A DNA stretch of 39,987 bases from Actinomycetales bacterium (GCA_015655375.1 JAATFD010000022.1:1-39987); one strand, 5' to 3'; counted from the first letter of the stretch, positions 7,605 through 17,948 are shown. A program made the numbers and translations. The notes: a model not told the origin generated them from the sequence alone.

Positions 7605-9794
7605 CTAGCCGACATGCGGAGCGAGCCAGAGCGCGCCCAACGGCGGCACACGTAGCTCGACGGAGGTGGGGCGACCGTTCCAGGGGATGTCCTCGGCGAG
7701 GACCCGGCCCATGTTCGTCACGCCGGAGCCACCGAAGTCCTCGTCGTCAGTATTGAGGACCTCGTCCCACTCGCCCCCGAAAGGCAGCCCGACCCGGTAG
7801 CTCTCGTGTGGGGTGCCCGCGAAATTCGAGACGCACACGAGGAGTCGACGCTCCCCGGCGTTCTCAGGATCCGGCCCCTTGCGGAGGAACGAGATGACAT
7901 TGTGATCGCCGTCGGAGGCATCGATCCATTCGAAACCGGTGTAGTCGTCATCCCACAGCGCAGGTTCGGACCGATAGATCTCATTGAGGCGCTGGACCAA
8001 GCGTTGGACACCGGCATGGGCGGGCTGATCGAGCAGCCACCAGTCCAATGAGTACGAATCGGCCCACTCCTGAACCTGTGCGAATTCCTGGCCCATGAAC
8101 AGCAGCTGCTTGCCCGGGTGCGACCATTGGTAAGCGAACAGGGAGCGGACCTCGGCCAGTTTCTGCCAGTCGTCGCCCGGCATCTTCGTGTACAACGATC
8201 CCTTGCCATGGACGACCTCGTCATGGGACAACGGCAGGACGTAATTTTCCGAGAAGGCGTAGACCAGCGAGAAGGTCAGCTCCCCGTGATGCCAGCGCCG
8301 GTTGACGGGATCCTCCTGGACGTACCGCAGAGTGTCGTTCATCCACCCCATGTTCCACTTCATCCCGAATCCCAGCCCGCCGCCCGAGGTCGGTGCCGTC
8401 ACACCGGGCCATGCGGTCGATTCCTCGGCGATCATGACGATGCCGGGTGCGTGACGGTAGGCAGTGGCATTGGCCTCCTGAAGGAACTGGATCGCCTCGA
8501 GATGCTCCCGCCCACCGTATTGATTCGGGCGCCATTGGCCGTCCTTACGGGAGTAATCGAGGTAGAGCATCGAGGCCACGGCGTCCACGCGCAGGCCATC
8601 GACGTGGAACTCCTCAAGCCAATACAGGGCATTGGCCACCAGGAAATTGCGGACCTCGCGGCGCCCGAAGTTGAAGACATAGGTGCCCCAGTCGGGGTGC
8701 TCGCCCCGCAGAGGATCGGGATCCTCGTACAACGGAGTTCCGTCGAAGCGCGCGAGGGCGAAATCGTCTTTGGGGAAGTGGGCGGGGACCCAGTCGAGGA
8801 GGACGCCGATCCCGGCCTCGTGGAGCTTGTCGACGAGAGACCGGAAGTCGTCGGGCGTGCCGTACCGGGCGGTCGGGGCGTAATAGGACGTCACCTGGTA
8901 GCCCCAGGAACCGCCGAAGGGATGTTCGGCGACGGGCAGGAACTCGACGTGGGTGAAGCCCATCTCTTGAAGATAAGGGACCAACTCGTCGGCGAGATCA
9001 CGGTAGCCCAGGCCTTGGCGCCAGGATCCGAGGTGGACCTCGTAGATCGACATCGGTCCCTCATGAGGGGAGTGCGTCGCGCGATCCGTCATCCACTCGG
9101 CGTCGTCCCATTCGTGAAATTGATCGGTGACGACCGAGGCGGTGGCCGGGGGAATCTCGGTGGCACGGGCCAGGGGATCGGCCTTCTGGAACCAGTTGCC
9201 TTCGGGGCCCTGGATCTCGAACTTGTAGCGGGCACCGACCCCGACTCCGGGAACGAACAGTTCCCAGACGCCGGATGCCCCGAGCGAGCGCATTGCGCAC
9301 GACGTCCCGTCCCAAAAGTTGAAGTCTCCGACAACGCGCACGGCTCGAGCGCTGGGAGCCCAGACGGCGAAGGCAACGCCGTCAACCTCACCGAGCTCAC
9401 CGGGGTAGTGCTTGAGATGTGCGCCCAACACCTTCCAGAGCTGTTCGTGGCGTCCCTCGGAGATCAGATAGGTGTCCATCTCGCCCAGGGTGGGGAGAAA
9501 GCGATACGGATCGTCGACGGTGGTCGTCCGGTCGCCGTAGGTCACGCGAACCCGGTAGTCCGGCACTTCCGGGAGCGGCAGGACCGCGACCCAGACACCG
9601 CTGCGCTCGTGGGTGGCGGGGAATCGTCCGGAGGAGGTGACGATTTCGACGGAGTCGGCCAGGTGGCGCACTGTGCGCACGGTCACGGAGTCCTCACCGA
9701 GATGCGCTCCGAGGACGGCGTGGGGCAGATAATACGTGCCCTCCGCAACGGAGTCGAGAATGTCGGGATCCACGGGTACAGGTGCGTGTTCCAT
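7605..9794 (-). CDS. glgB: 1,4-alpha-glucan branching enzyme
   Basis: A 729-residue GH13 enzyme that introduces alpha-1,6 branches into glycogen-like glucan in the cytoplasm. Order of domains: an N-terminal beta-sandwich module, a CBM48 ([20 protein letters not shown]), the catalytic barrel ([16 protein letters not shown], nucleophile Asp404 in [12 protein letters not shown], acid Glu in [21 protein letters not shown]), and a C-terminal beta domain. Length is normal for actinobacterial GlgB. It is last in the order glgE-treS-pep2-glgB, with a 46-nt gap after pep2, so it supplies branching for glucan made by GlgE. The ATG at 9794 gives the expected N-terminus; GGGAG precedes it weakly. Confidence 0.97.
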   Translation of the reverse strand: MEHAPVPVDPDILDSVAEGTYYLPHAVLGAHLGEDSVTVRTVRHLADSVEIVTSSGRFPATHERSGVWVAVLPLPEVPDYRVRVTYGDRTTTVDDPYRFLPTLGEMDTYLISEGRHEQLWKVLGAHLKHYPGELGEVDGVAFAVWAPSARAVRVVGDFNFWDGTSCAMRSLGASGVWELFVPGVGVGARYKFEIQGPEGNWFQKADPLARATEIPPATASVVTDQFHEWDDAEWMTDRATHSPHEGPMSIYEVHLGSWRQGLGYRDLADELVPYLQEMGFTHVEFLPVAEHPFGGSWGYQVTSYYAPTARYGTPDDFRSLVDKLHEAGIGVLLDWVPAHFPKDDFALARFDGTPLYEDPDPLRGEHPDWGTYVFNFGRREVRNFLVANALYWLEEFHVDGLRVDAVASMLYLDYSRKDGQWRPNQYGGREHLEAIQFLQEANATAYRHAPGIVMIAEESTAWPGVTAPTSGGGLGFGMKWNMGWMNDTLRYVQEDPVNRRWHHGELTFSLVYAFSENYVLPLSHDEVVHGKGSLYTKMPGDDWQKLAEVRSLFAYQWSHPGKQLLFMGQEFAQVQEWADSYSLDWWLLDQPAHAGVQRLVQRLNEIYRSEPALWDDDYTGFEWIDASDGDHNVISFLRKGPDPENAGERRLLVCVSNFAGTPHESYRVGLPFGGEWDEVLNTDDEDFGGSGVTNMGRVLAEDIPWNGRPTSVELRVPPLGALWLAPHVG

Positions 9795-9840
9795 GTCTCA
9801 ATACTCCCATGTGTCGGCCGTACGCGGAACGGTTCTGACC

Positions 9841-11274
9841 TCAGCGGGAAACGTCGGCGAGCTGCTCAAGTGCTCCTAGAGGGATGGGAAGCCAGCTCTG
9901 GCGCAACCGATGCTCGTAGACGACCTCGTAGGCGGCCTTCTCGATCATCAGCGCACGGACGATGTCGGTCTGGGCATCATCGAACCCGTGCCCGTCTGTG
10001 TAGCCGTCGATGAAGGCGTCCTCGGCGCGCGATCGCCAGACGGGATCGGTCGGCGTGGCGGGGCCGGGCCCCTTGCCGACGACGGGGATCTCGGCCGTGG
10101 TCGTGGAAGCCATGCGCGAGGAGTGGCCGGACCGGTGGGCCTGGGCGGAGGCATAGTCGATGGAGCGCAGAACACCGGCGACGTCCCTCAGAGCGAGATC
10201 GGGTTGTCGACGGTCCGCCAGAGGACGCAGCGGTTCCCCTTCGAAGTCGAGGACGTGCCAGCCGCCGTGACCCAGCAGCGTCTGGCCGAGGTGGAGATCT
10301 CCGTGGATGCGGATCGGGGCCGGCAACTGCCGGTCGATGTTGAGCGGGGCGAGGGACGCTTTCAATCCCGCGACGAGTTCAGGGGTGAGCTCGCGGACCT
10401 CCGCCGCGGCGGCGTCCAGATTGACGGACACCCGATCGGCCAGATCACGAGAGGCCGAAGGAGTCCCTGTGCCGAAGGCCTGTTCGAGGTGTTCGTGCAT
10501 CTGGGCGATGACCGTGCCGAGGTCGCGGGCGGCTTCTCTGGCATCCTCATTGCGTGCGGCCAGTCCGACGAAGAAATCGAATCCGTCATGGGCATCCTCG
10601 ACGAGCGTGGAAGCGATCCCGGAAACCGCAAGTCCGGGCGTGGCGTCCCCACCCGGGATCGGAGGCAAAGGGACTCCGAGGTGGACGAGGGGCGCAGGGA
10701 CATGCTTCCAGCCGGTGGTGGCGAGCGCCCGGGGGATCTCAAGGTCGGGATGGACACCCGGGGAGACGATCCGGAAGATCTTGAGGACGGCACGCGGACC
10801 GGGGCCCGGGAAGATGATCGAGGAGTTCGTCTGCTCGGAGGTGACGGGGCGGGCAGCATCGGTCTGGGCGAGGAGGCCCCTCTCGAGGTCGACCGGGTCG
10901 CCGGCTTCCGGGATGAATCCCCTTTCGGCAGCAGCCCGGCGGATCCAGGCTCGCAGGAAGGCCGGGTGCTGGGGACCGTCGACGAGCCAGGCTCCACCGA
11001 CCCTGTCGATGACCCCGGCGGCGCTGTGCGGGGGAGTCTCGGTGAGGACCAGGGGAATCTGAAGGACGGCAGTGCCGACCCGTACCAGAGAAATCCACAC
11101 GGGTTCCAAGGCGGTCTGCTGGTCCCAGTCCAGCGGTGCGGACAACGTGGACAGGTCGATGTTGGCGATCACCTCCAGCGCGGAGTCATCCGAGGCCGGG
11201 AACCATCGTCGGGAGCGGACCCAGTCCTCGATGACGTCGAGCACGTCGACGTCGGGCGGCCAGGAAGCAGTCAT
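9841..11274 (-). CDS. pep2: Maltokinase (Pep2/Mak)
   Basis: A 477-residue aminoglycoside-phosphotransferase-like kinase that phosphorylates maltose with ATP to alpha-maltose-1-phosphate, the substrate of GlgE. The N-terminal cap contains VRSRRWFPASDD. The kinase lobe carries the catalytic loop IRIHGDLHLGQTLL and the metal-binding HVLDFEGEP. Near the C-terminus is the DVAGVLRSIDYA segment typical of maltokinases. The ATG at 11274 is chosen because it overlaps the treS stop (ATGA), giving translational coupling; longer upstream starts would lie inside treS. TreS and Pep2 are separate proteins here, not the fused TreS-Pep2 seen in some relatives. Confidence 0.95.
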   Translation of the reverse strand: MTASWPPDVDVLDVIEDWVRSRRWFPASDDSALEVIANIDLSTLSAPLDWDQQTALEPVWISLVRVGTAVLQIPLVLTETPPHSAAGVIDRVGGAWLVDGPQHPAFLRAWIRRAAAERGFIPEAGDPVDLERGLLAQTDAARPVTSEQTNSSIIFPGPGPRAVLKIFRIVSPGVHPDLEIPRALATTGWKHVPAPLVHLGVPLPPIPGGDATPGLAVSGIASTLVEDAHDGFDFFVGLAARNEDAREAARDLGTVIAQMHEHLEQAFGTGTPSASRDLADRVSVNLDAAAAEVRELTPELVAGLKASLAPLNIDRQLPAPIRIHGDLHLGQTLLGHGGWHVLDFEGEPLRPLADRRQPDLALRDVAGVLRSIDYASAQAHRSGHSSRMASTTTAEIPVVGKGPGPATPTDPVWRSRAEDAFIDGYTDGHGFDDAQTDIVRALMIEKAAYEVVYEHRLRQSWLPIPLGALEQLADVSR

Positions 11275-13070
11275 CGGTCCTCCTCTGGATCGAGGAACGT
11301 CACGGACAACCAGTAGAAGCCGTGACGCGCCAGGGTGATGTCGACCGATTCGTCCTCGCGCACATCGGGGAACCAATTGCCCGATCCCAGATCACTCAGA
11401 TGCCATCCGGCCATGCCCGGCAGCTGGATGCGCGCCGAACGAGGGGTCGTCGCGAGGTTGTTGATGCACAGGATCGTCTCGGACTCGTCACGTCGCAAGA
11501 ACGCCAGAACGGCATCGTCCGAGGTCGATAGCAAGGTCATCGACCCGATTCCGAAGGCCGGGTGGCTCCGGCGGCTTCGCAGCATCGCGCGCATCCAGTT
11601 GAGCATCGAGGTCGGTCGGGTCCGGTGCTCGGAAACGTTGACTGCGCGCTGGTCGTAGTACGGGTTGGAGACGACGGGCAGGTAAAGGTTGGAGGGATCG
11701 GCCGTGGAGAAGCCCGCGCCCGGGGAATCGTCCCACTGCATCGGGGTGCGGACCCCGTTGCGGTCGGGCAGACGGATGTCGTCGCCCATGCCGATCTCAT
11801 CGCCGTAGTAGAGGAAGGGGGACCCCGGCAGGGACAGGAGGAGGGCATCGGCAAGTTCGACCTCGCGGCGCGATCCATGCAGCAGGGGCATCAGACGGCG
11901 TCGGATCCCGACGTTGGCGCGCATGCGGGCATCGGGCGCGTACCAGGCGTACATCCGTTCGCGGTCCTCCTCGGAGATCATCTCCAGAGTGAGTTCGTCG
12001 TGATTGCGCAGGAACGTGCCCCATTGCCCGCCCTTGGGCAGCGGGGGAGTCGCGGCGAGAACCTCGCGCAGGCCATGGCTCGACTCCTCTCTCAGTGCCT
12101 CGAAGATGCGCGGCATGATCGGGAAATGGAAGCAGATGTGGCACTCAGGATTCTCGTCGGTGCCGAAATAGGTGACGACCTCGTGAGGAGGCTGGTTCGC
12201 TTCCGCGATCATGACGGTGCCGGGAAACTCGCGATCGACCATGTCGCGCAGGCTGGCGATGTAGCGGTGGGTCGGTCCGAGATTCTCGCAGATCGTTCCA
12301 TCTTCCTCGTAGAGGTAGGGGATCGCGTCGAGCCGGAACCCGTCGACGCCCGTTGCACACCAGAAGCGCACGACGTCGCGCATCGCCTCGCGCACCGCTG
12401 GATTGTCGAAGTTGAGGTCCGGTTGGTGACTGAAGAAGCGGTGCCAGTAGAACTGTTGGCGCACCGGATCCCACGCCCAGTTCGAGTCCTCAGTGTCGAC
12501 GAAGATCACCCGGGCATCGAGGTACTCATTGGGACGGTCGCGCCAGACATAGAAATTTCCATAGGGCCCCGACGGGTCGCGTCGGGAGGCTTGGAACCAC
12601 GGGTGCTGGGACGACGTGTGGTTGAGCACCATGTCGACGACGATGCGGATCCCGCGGGAGTGGGCCTCGATGACGAGTTCGCGGAAGTCCTCCATCGTTC
12701 CGTAGCGGGGATCGATTCCCGTGTAGTCGCGGATGTCGTACCCGCCGTCCGCCATCGGAGAGGGGAAGAAGGGCGGTAGCCACAGGGCGTCAATACCCAG
12801 CCAACTCAGGTAATCCAGCTTGGATATCAGTCCGTGGAGGTCGCCGACCCCGTCTCCGTCGGAGTCGGCGAAGGAATGGATGAGAACCTCATAGAAGACC
12901 GCACGGCGGTACCACTGCTGGTCGAGGGCCAACGGGGGCAGCGGTTGCGCCCCGGTGAGCGGAGCCTCTGGCGGGGGAGGCGGCGGTGGGATGCGCACCA
13001 AGGGGATTGCGCCGGTCGGCGTCGGGTCCTGGTTGCCAGGGGCAGCGGATTCAGGGTCGAGGGCCGACAT
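11271..13070 (-). CDS. treS: Trehalose synthase / maltose alpha-D-glucosyltransferase
   Basis: A 599-residue GH13 enzyme that interconverts trehalose and maltose. After a disordered proline-rich N-terminus with a run of seven prolines (near residues 28-34), the catalytic domain starts QQWYRRAVFYEVLIHSF. It shows DMVLNHTSSQHPWF, the nucleophile Asp248 in DGFRLDAIPYLYEEDG, the acid Glu290 in MIAEANQ, and the FLRNHDELTLEM aspartate. Length matches stand-alone TreS. It starts 3 nt after the glgE stop and its own stop overlaps pep2, so glgE-treS-pep2 are tightly coupled. In the pathway it feeds maltose to Pep2. The proline tract is not part of the fold and may have been extended by slippage. Confidence 0.97.
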   Translation of the reverse strand: MSALDPESAAPGNQDPTPTGAIPLVRIPPPPPPPEAPLTGAQPLPPLALDQQWYRRAVFYEVLIHSFADSDGDGVGDLHGLISKLDYLSWLGIDALWLPPFFPSPMADGGYDIRDYTGIDPRYGTMEDFRELVIEAHSRGIRIVVDMVLNHTSSQHPWFQASRRDPSGPYGNFYVWRDRPNEYLDARVIFVDTEDSNWAWDPVRQQFYWHRFFSHQPDLNFDNPAVREAMRDVVRFWCATGVDGFRLDAIPYLYEEDGTICENLGPTHRYIASLRDMVDREFPGTVMIAEANQPPHEVVTYFGTDENPECHICFHFPIMPRIFEALREESSHGLREVLAATPPLPKGGQWGTFLRNHDELTLEMISEEDRERMYAWYAPDARMRANVGIRRRLMPLLHGSRREVELADALLLSLPGSPFLYYGDEIGMGDDIRLPDRNGVRTPMQWDDSPGAGFSTADPSNLYLPVVSNPYYDQRAVNVSEHRTRPTSMLNWMRAMLRSRRSHPAFGIGSMTLLSTSDDAVLAFLRRDESETILCINNLATTPRSARIQLPGMAGWHLSDLGSGNWFPDVREDESVDITLARHGFYWLSVTFLDPEEDR

Positions 13071-13073
13071 CGT

Positions 13074-15182
13074 TCAGTCCTTCACATCTGGTGAAGAGGC
13101 GTTCGGGGACGCGTTCGTGGCGTGCACGCTCATGACGTGGGCAAGTCGTGTCCACGGACTGAGCCGGACCCAGTCGGAGGTTCCCCACGTGTAGGTCGCG
13201 CCGTCGAATTCATCGACAAGACGAAGCGGGGCGTCCGTGCCGTCGAATTCCTCGAGGCCAAGGGCGGAAAGGTCGAGGTCGATCGTTCCCTCGACAACGG
13301 CATGCGGGTCCAGGGACAGGACGACGATCACCGTGTCCGGGAGCCCCGTCGGTGAGAAGCGGGCAGGGATGTGGCGCGAGAAGCTGATGATCGACGGGTG
13401 CGAGGTCGGATGCACGCTCAGCTGGTGGAGCTGGCGCAGGGCCGGGTGGGCGCCACGGATGCGGTTGAGAAGGGTCAGCAGGCGAGGAATACCTGTTTCC
13501 TGGGCTGCCTCCCAGTCCCGGGGACGGTACTCGTACTTCTCGTTGTCAATGGCCTCCTCGAAACCGGGACGCTGGACGCCCTCGGTGAACTCGTAGCCGG
13601 AGTAGATGCCCCAGGTCGGGGATCCGAGCGCCGCGAGCATCGCGCGGATCGCAAAAATGGCGGGACCCCCTGTCGTCATCTGTTCGGTGAGGATGTCATG
13701 GGTGGTGGGCCAGAAGGCCGGGCGCAGGATGTGCGAGGTCTCGGCCGAGACCTCGCAGAGGTAGTCCTCGATCTCCTCTTTTTCGGTGCGCCACGCGAAG
13801 TACGTGTAGGAGAGGTCGAAACCAACCATGCCGAGCGCGCGCATCATCGCGGGGCGGGTGAACGCCTCGGCGAGGAAGAGGATCTCGGGGTGCGCCGTGT
13901 GCATTTCGCGCATGAGGCGTTCCCAGAACCGCACCGGCTTGGTGTGGGGGTTGTCGACGCGAAAGATCGTCACACCATGGGCGATCCAGACTTCGATGAG
14001 GTCACGGACGGCCTCGTAGATCCCTTCCGGGTCGTTGTCGAAGTTCAGGGGATAGATGTCCTGGTATTTCTTCGGGGGGTTCTCGGCATAGGCGATCGAG
14101 CCGTCGGCCCGCGTCGTGAACCACTCGGGATGGTCGCGGACCCACGGATGATCGGGTGAACACTGCAGCGCGAGGTCGAGGGCCACCTCCAGGCCGAGAC
14201 CGCTGGCGGCTTCGACATAGGCATCAAAGTCGGCGAAGGTCCCCAGATCGGGGTTGATCGCGTCGTGACCGCCCTCGGGTGAACCGATCCCGTAGGGGGA
14301 CCCGGGGTCGTTTGGTCCCGCGGTCAGGGCGTTGTTCTTTCCCTTGCGGAAGGCCGTCCCGATCGGGTGGACCGGGGTCAGATAGACGACGTCGAAGCCC
14401 ATCGATGCGATCCGTGGAAGATCCTCGGTCGCTGTGCGCAGAGTCCCGGAGACCCACGATCCGTCGGGCTTCTGGAAGGCGCCCGCGGAGCGGGGGAAGA
14501 CCTCGTACCAAGCACCGGACACGGCGCGGGGACGAGCGACGTACAGGGGATACGACTCGGTGCGGCCGATGAGATCGCGCAGCGGATGAGCCTTGAACAC
14601 GTGTGCGATCTGAGAGGAGATCCCCGCGGAGAGCCGTTGTTGGGGGGAATGCGCGTCGTCTCGCAGACGGAGGACGGCGTCGGCGAGGACGGCGCGGGCC
14701 CGTGCTCCGGGTGCAGTCTGGGCGGGGTCGTGCAGGGCGCGGCCGAGAGCCGCGCGTTCCAGGAGGCGTGCGCCCTCCTCGAGCATGAGGTCGACATCGA
14801 CGCCCGCGTTGATCTTGACCGTCGCGTCATGGCGCCACGTGGCATAGGGATCGGACCACGTCTCGACGCAGAAGGACCAGGATCCGGGGCGATCGGGCAT
14901 GACCCAGGCCTCCAGACGATCCAGGCCTGGAGCGATGTCGATCATGCGTTCGCGGGCGTGCTCGTGGCCATCGGGGTCGAGCAGGATCGCTTCGGCGGCA
15001 AACGCATCGTGACCCTCACGGAAGGCCGTCGCGCGGATCGGAAAAGGTTCTCCCACGGTGGCCTTGGCTGGCAGGCGACCACCCTCGACCACGGGGAACA
15101 GCTCGAGGGCGGGGATGCGAGGCAGGTCGGGTGCCTCGATGACAGCGCGCCAGCGCTGGGGTTCTGATTCGGGGAGGCTCAC
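13074..15182 (-). CDS. glgE: Alpha-1,4-glucan:maltose-1-phosphate maltosyltransferase
   Basis: A 702-residue GH13_3 enzyme that transfers maltosyl units from maltose-1-phosphate to the non-reducing end of alpha-glucan. An N-terminal beta-sandwich (PRIPALELFPVVEGGRLPAK) precedes a helical region and the catalytic barrel, with MGFDVVYLTPVHPIG, the nucleophile Asp410 in FRVDNPHTKP, and the acid Glu439 in FLAEAFTRP. These are the GlgE hallmarks, including the NPHTKP motif. GTG at 15182 is chosen because a TACTCT box lies 6 nt upstream, so the transcript is probably leaderless. First gene of glgE-treS-pep2-glgB and divergent from glgP. GlgE makes essential intracellular or capsular glucan in mycobacteria; its role here is inferred from the family. 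Confidence 0.97.
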   Translation of the reverse strand: MSLPESEPQRWRAVIEAPDLPRIPALELFPVVEGGRLPAKATVGEPFPIRATAFREGHDAFAAEAILLDPDGHEHARERMIDIAPGLDRLEAWVMPDRPGSWSFCVETWSDPYATWRHDATVKINAGVDVDLMLEEGARLLERAALGRALHDPAQTAPGARARAVLADAVLRLRDDAHSPQQRLSAGISSQIAHVFKAHPLRDLIGRTESYPLYVARPRAVSGAWYEVFPRSAGAFQKPDGSWVSGTLRTATEDLPRIASMGFDVVYLTPVHPIGTAFRKGKNNALTAGPNDPGSPYGIGSPEGGHDAINPDLGTFADFDAYVEAASGLGLEVALDLALQCSPDHPWVRDHPEWFTTRADGSIAYAENPPKKYQDIYPLNFDNDPEGIYEAVRDLIEVWIAHGVTIFRVDNPHTKPVRFWERLMREMHTAHPEILFLAEAFTRPAMMRALGMVGFDLSYTYFAWRTEKEEIEDYLCEVSAETSHILRPAFWPTTHDILTEQMTTGGPAIFAIRAMLAALGSPTWGIYSGYEFTEGVQRPGFEEAIDNEKYEYRPRDWEAAQETGIPRLLTLLNRIRGAHPALRQLHQLSVHPTSHPSIISFSRHIPARFSPTGLPDTVIVVLSLDPHAVVEGTIDLDLSALGLEEFDGTDAPLRLVDEFDGATYTWGTSDWVRLSPWTRLAHVMSVHATNASPNASSPDVKD

Positions 15183-15291
15183 ATGCCCAGAGTAACGGCA
15201 GTCACCGTTCCCGGGACCTCGAGGGCGGGATCCGCGCCCGACTGGAGTGCAGTGTCGCCTGTGGCACGTCGGCGTGGATAGACTTCAGCAC
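15183..15291. promoter_or_regulatory. Divergent glgE/glgP promoter region
   Basis: The 109-bp gap between the two divergent starts holds TACTCT on the minus strand (15194-15189, 6 nt before the glgE GTG) and TAGACT on the plus strand (15279-15284, 7 nt before the glgP GTG). Both imply leaderless mRNAs. Synthesis and breakdown genes therefore share one short control region. I see no clear operator or -35 match. Confidence 0.55.
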
Positions 15292-17916
15292 GTGAGAGCC
15301 ATTCGCCGATTCACCGTCCGCACCGTCCTCCCCGAGGCACTGTCCCCCCTGGACACCCTCGCCCGAAACCTGCGGTGGTGCTGGCACGCGCCCACCGCAC
15401 GCTTCTTTGCCTCTCTGGACCCCCAGGCCTGGGAGCGCGTCCACGGCGATCCCATCGCCCTGCTCGGCGAGATCTCCACCGAGCGGTTCGAGCAGCTGGC
15501 CGCCGACTCAGCGGTCGTCGACCGCGCGGCCGAGCTGGCCGAGGACCTCGAGCGTTACGTGAGCGAGTCCCGGTGGTACCAGACATCGTTCGACGTCGAG
15601 TCCAAGCCCGAGGCGATCGCCTATTTCTCTGCCGAGTTCGGCATCACTGCCGTGCTTCCGCAGTATTCGGGTGGCCTCGGAATTCTCGCCGGGGACCATC
15701 TCAAGAGTGCCTCGGACCTCGGTGTCCCGATCATCGGCGTCGGTCTGCTCTACGAGTCCGGTTACTTCCGGCAGTCGCTGACGCGCGACGGATATCAGCG
15801 TGAGACCTATCCGTTGATCGATCCGAACAATATGCCGTTGACGTTGTTGCGGGAATGGGACGGGACTCCCTCGCGGATCTTCCTGCCGTTGCCGGGCGGC
15901 CGCACGCTCAACGCCCAGGTGTGGGTCGCCCAGGTCGGTCGGATTCCGCTGCTGTTGATGGACTCCAACGTCCCCGACAATGACGAGGTCTCTCGTCAGG
16001 TCACCGACCGTCTCTACGGTGGATCCTCCGAGCACCGCCTGGAGCAGGAACTCCTGCTCGGTGTCGGCGGTGTCAAGGCGCTGCGTCTGTACTCCCGGCT
16101 CACCGGAACTCCCACGCCGTCGGTCTATCACTGCAACGAGGGCCACGCCGGGTTTCTCGCGGTCGAGCGTCTGCGCGAGCTGATGGAGGGCGACGAGCAC
16201 CTCGACCTCGGCACGGCGATTGAGGCCGTCCGCTCGGGCACGCTCTTCACGACCCACACGCCCGTGCCCGCGGGAATCGACCGCTTCGACCGCGCTCTGG
16301 TGACGCGCTATCTCGACGCGATTCCCCTGCCGGGCGCCTTGACCGAGGACATCGTGTCCTTGGGCAACGAATCCTATCCGGGCGGTGACCCCGCAGTCTT
16401 CAACATGGCCGTCCTGGGCCTGCGCATGGCCCGCAAGGCCAACGGTGTCGCCAAGCTCCACGGGAAGGTCTCCAGGCGGATGTTCTCCGCGCTGTGGGCC
16501 GGCCTCGATCCGGATGAGGTGCCGATCACGTCCGTGACGAACGGCGTCCATGGGCCGACGTGGAGGGCGCCCTCCTTCCAGGAAATGGCCGAGCAGTACC
16601 TCGCCCCGGAGGAGATCTCCTCGGGCGAGGGCTGGCTGAAACCCGCCGACAAGGGGGGCGTGCCCGACGAGGTCCTGTGGGAGCGTCGCCGTGAACTGCG
16701 TTCGGCCCTGGTCGACTCGGCGCGTGCTCGCGTCCACGATGCGTGGCTGGAGCGCGGGGCCTCGCCCGCGGAACTCCGATGGACGGCTTCGGTGCTCAAT
16801 CCCGACGCACTGACGATTGGCTTCGCCCGACGCGTCCCGACCTACAAGCGATTGACTCTGATGCTTGACGACCCGGAGCGGCTGACCCGGCTGCTGACGG
16901 ATCCCAATCATCCCGTCCAGATCGTCGTGGCCGGCAAGTCGCACCCGGACGACGAGCCCGGGGTCGGCCTGATCCAGAAGCTCGTCCAGTTCGCCGATGG
17001 CGCCGGGGTACGAGATCACCTGATCTTCCTGCCGGACTATGACATCGCGATGGCCCAGACCCTGATGCCGGGGTGCGACGTCTGGCTGAACAACCCACTG
17101 CGTCCGTTGGAGGCGTCGGGCACGTCGGGCATGAAGTGCGCGATCAACGGTGCGCTCAACTTGTCCATCCTCGACGGGTGGTGGGACGAGATGTACGACG
17201 GCTCCAACGGCTGGGCGATCCCGACGGCCGACGGGGTCGAGGACCCGGTGCGTCGGGACCACATCGAGGCCGCCGCACTCTACGACCTGTTGGAGAACAC
17301 CGTCGTCCCGCGCTTCTACGACCGCGACGAGCGGGGCGTGCCGAAGCGGTGGATTGAAATGGTCCGCCACACCTTGGCCACGCTCGGGCCGAAGGTCCAA
17401 GCCACGCGGATGGTCCGTGATTACGTGTCGCGCCTCTACACGCCGGTTTCCCAGGCTCACGACGTCCTCGATGTTGCAGGCCACGAGGCCGCCCGGGCTC
17501 TGGCGACCTGGAAGCATCATGTGCGCAGCTCGTGGGGGAGCGTTGGCGTCGACCATGTCGAGGTCCGCGTCCCCGACGTCGCCCAGATCGGAGACTCGGT
17601 CCAGGTGACGGCCCAGGTCAGCCTCTCCGACCTGCGTCCTGAGGACGTCGCGGTGCAGGTGCTTGCCGGGAGGGTCGGCTCCGACGACGAGATCCACGAC
17701 TTCGAGGGCACGCGCCTCGAGGCGGTTCAGGAGGTCGGGGACGGCCGGTGGGTCTTCCGCGGTGAGGAGTTGCTGGATGTGGCTGGGCCCTTCGGCTACG
17801 CCGTTCGGGTTGTGCCGGAGAACGCTCTGATGGATGGCTTCGCGGAGCTGGGGCTGGTGGCCGTCGCATCGCCGTCGACCGTCAAGTCGGAGCAGCACAC
17901 GACCTTCGGGGAATGA
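15292..17916 (+). CDS. glgP: Alpha-glucan (glycogen) phosphorylase
   Basis: An 874-residue GT35 phosphorylase that releases glucose-1-phosphate from the non-reducing ends of alpha-1,4-glucan using pyridoxal phosphate. Features: YFSAEFGITAVLPQYSGGLGILAGDHLK, GLLYESGYFRQSL, TTHTPVPAGIDRF, NGVHGPTW, ARRVPTYKRL, and the PLP lysine Lys615 in SGTSGMKCAINGALN. The N-terminus VRAIRRFTVRTVLPEAL is typical of the actinobacterial type, supporting the GTG at 15292 over an upstream GTG. A C-terminal beta domain of about 120 residues follows the catalytic part. It is monocistronic, divergent from glgE, and closed by a hairpin at 17949. Confidence 0.96.
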   Translation: MRAIRRFTVRTVLPEALSPLDTLARNLRWCWHAPTARFFASLDPQAWERVHGDPIALLGEISTERFEQLAADSAVVDRAAELAEDLERYVSESRWYQTSFDVESKPEAIAYFSAEFGITAVLPQYSGGLGILAGDHLKSASDLGVPIIGVGLLYESGYFRQSLTRDGYQRETYPLIDPNNMPLTLLREWDGTPSRIFLPLPGGRTLNAQVWVAQVGRIPLLLMDSNVPDNDEVSRQVTDRLYGGSSEHRLEQELLLGVGGVKALRLYSRLTGTPTPSVYHCNEGHAGFLAVERLRELMEGDEHLDLGTAIEAVRSGTLFTTHTPVPAGIDRFDRALVTRYLDAIPLPGALTEDIVSLGNESYPGGDPAVFNMAVLGLRMARKANGVAKLHGKVSRRMFSALWAGLDPDEVPITSVTNGVHGPTWRAPSFQEMAEQYLAPEEISSGEGWLKPADKGGVPDEVLWERRRELRSALVDSARARVHDAWLERGASPAELRWTASVLNPDALTIGFARRVPTYKRLTLMLDDPERLTRLLTDPNHPVQIVVAGKSHPDDEPGVGLIQKLVQFADGAGVRDHLIFLPDYDIAMAQTLMPGCDVWLNNPLRPLEASGTSGMKCAINGALNLSILDGWWDEMYDGSNGWAIPTADGVEDPVRRDHIEAAALYDLLENTVVPRFYDRDERGVPKRWIEMVRHTLATLGPKVQATRMVRDYVSRLYTPVSQAHDVLDVAGHEAARALATWKHHVRSSWGSVGVDHVEVRVPDVAQIGDSVQVTAQVSLSDLRPEDVAVQVLAGRVGSDDEIHDFEGTRLEAVQEVGDGRWVFRGEELLDVAGPFGYAVRVVPENALMDGFAELGLVAVASPSTVKSEQHTTFGE

Positions 17917-17948
17917 ACGTGGCGGGGTGAACTCCTCGCATATGCACA

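Noticed and set aside
8118-11316. Long + strand open frames opposite glgB and pep2 (8118-10013, 9910-11316)
   Set aside because: The minus-strand enzymes carry all catalytic motifs; the opposite frames are low-complexity shadows.
11275-11376. Longer N-terminus for the maltokinase
   Set aside because: The extension lies within treS and does not resemble the family; the ATGA overlap start fits.
15508-17898. A 796-codon open frame on the minus strand opposite glgP
   Set aside because: Same artefact of codon bias opposite a complete phosphorylase; no recognisable domains.
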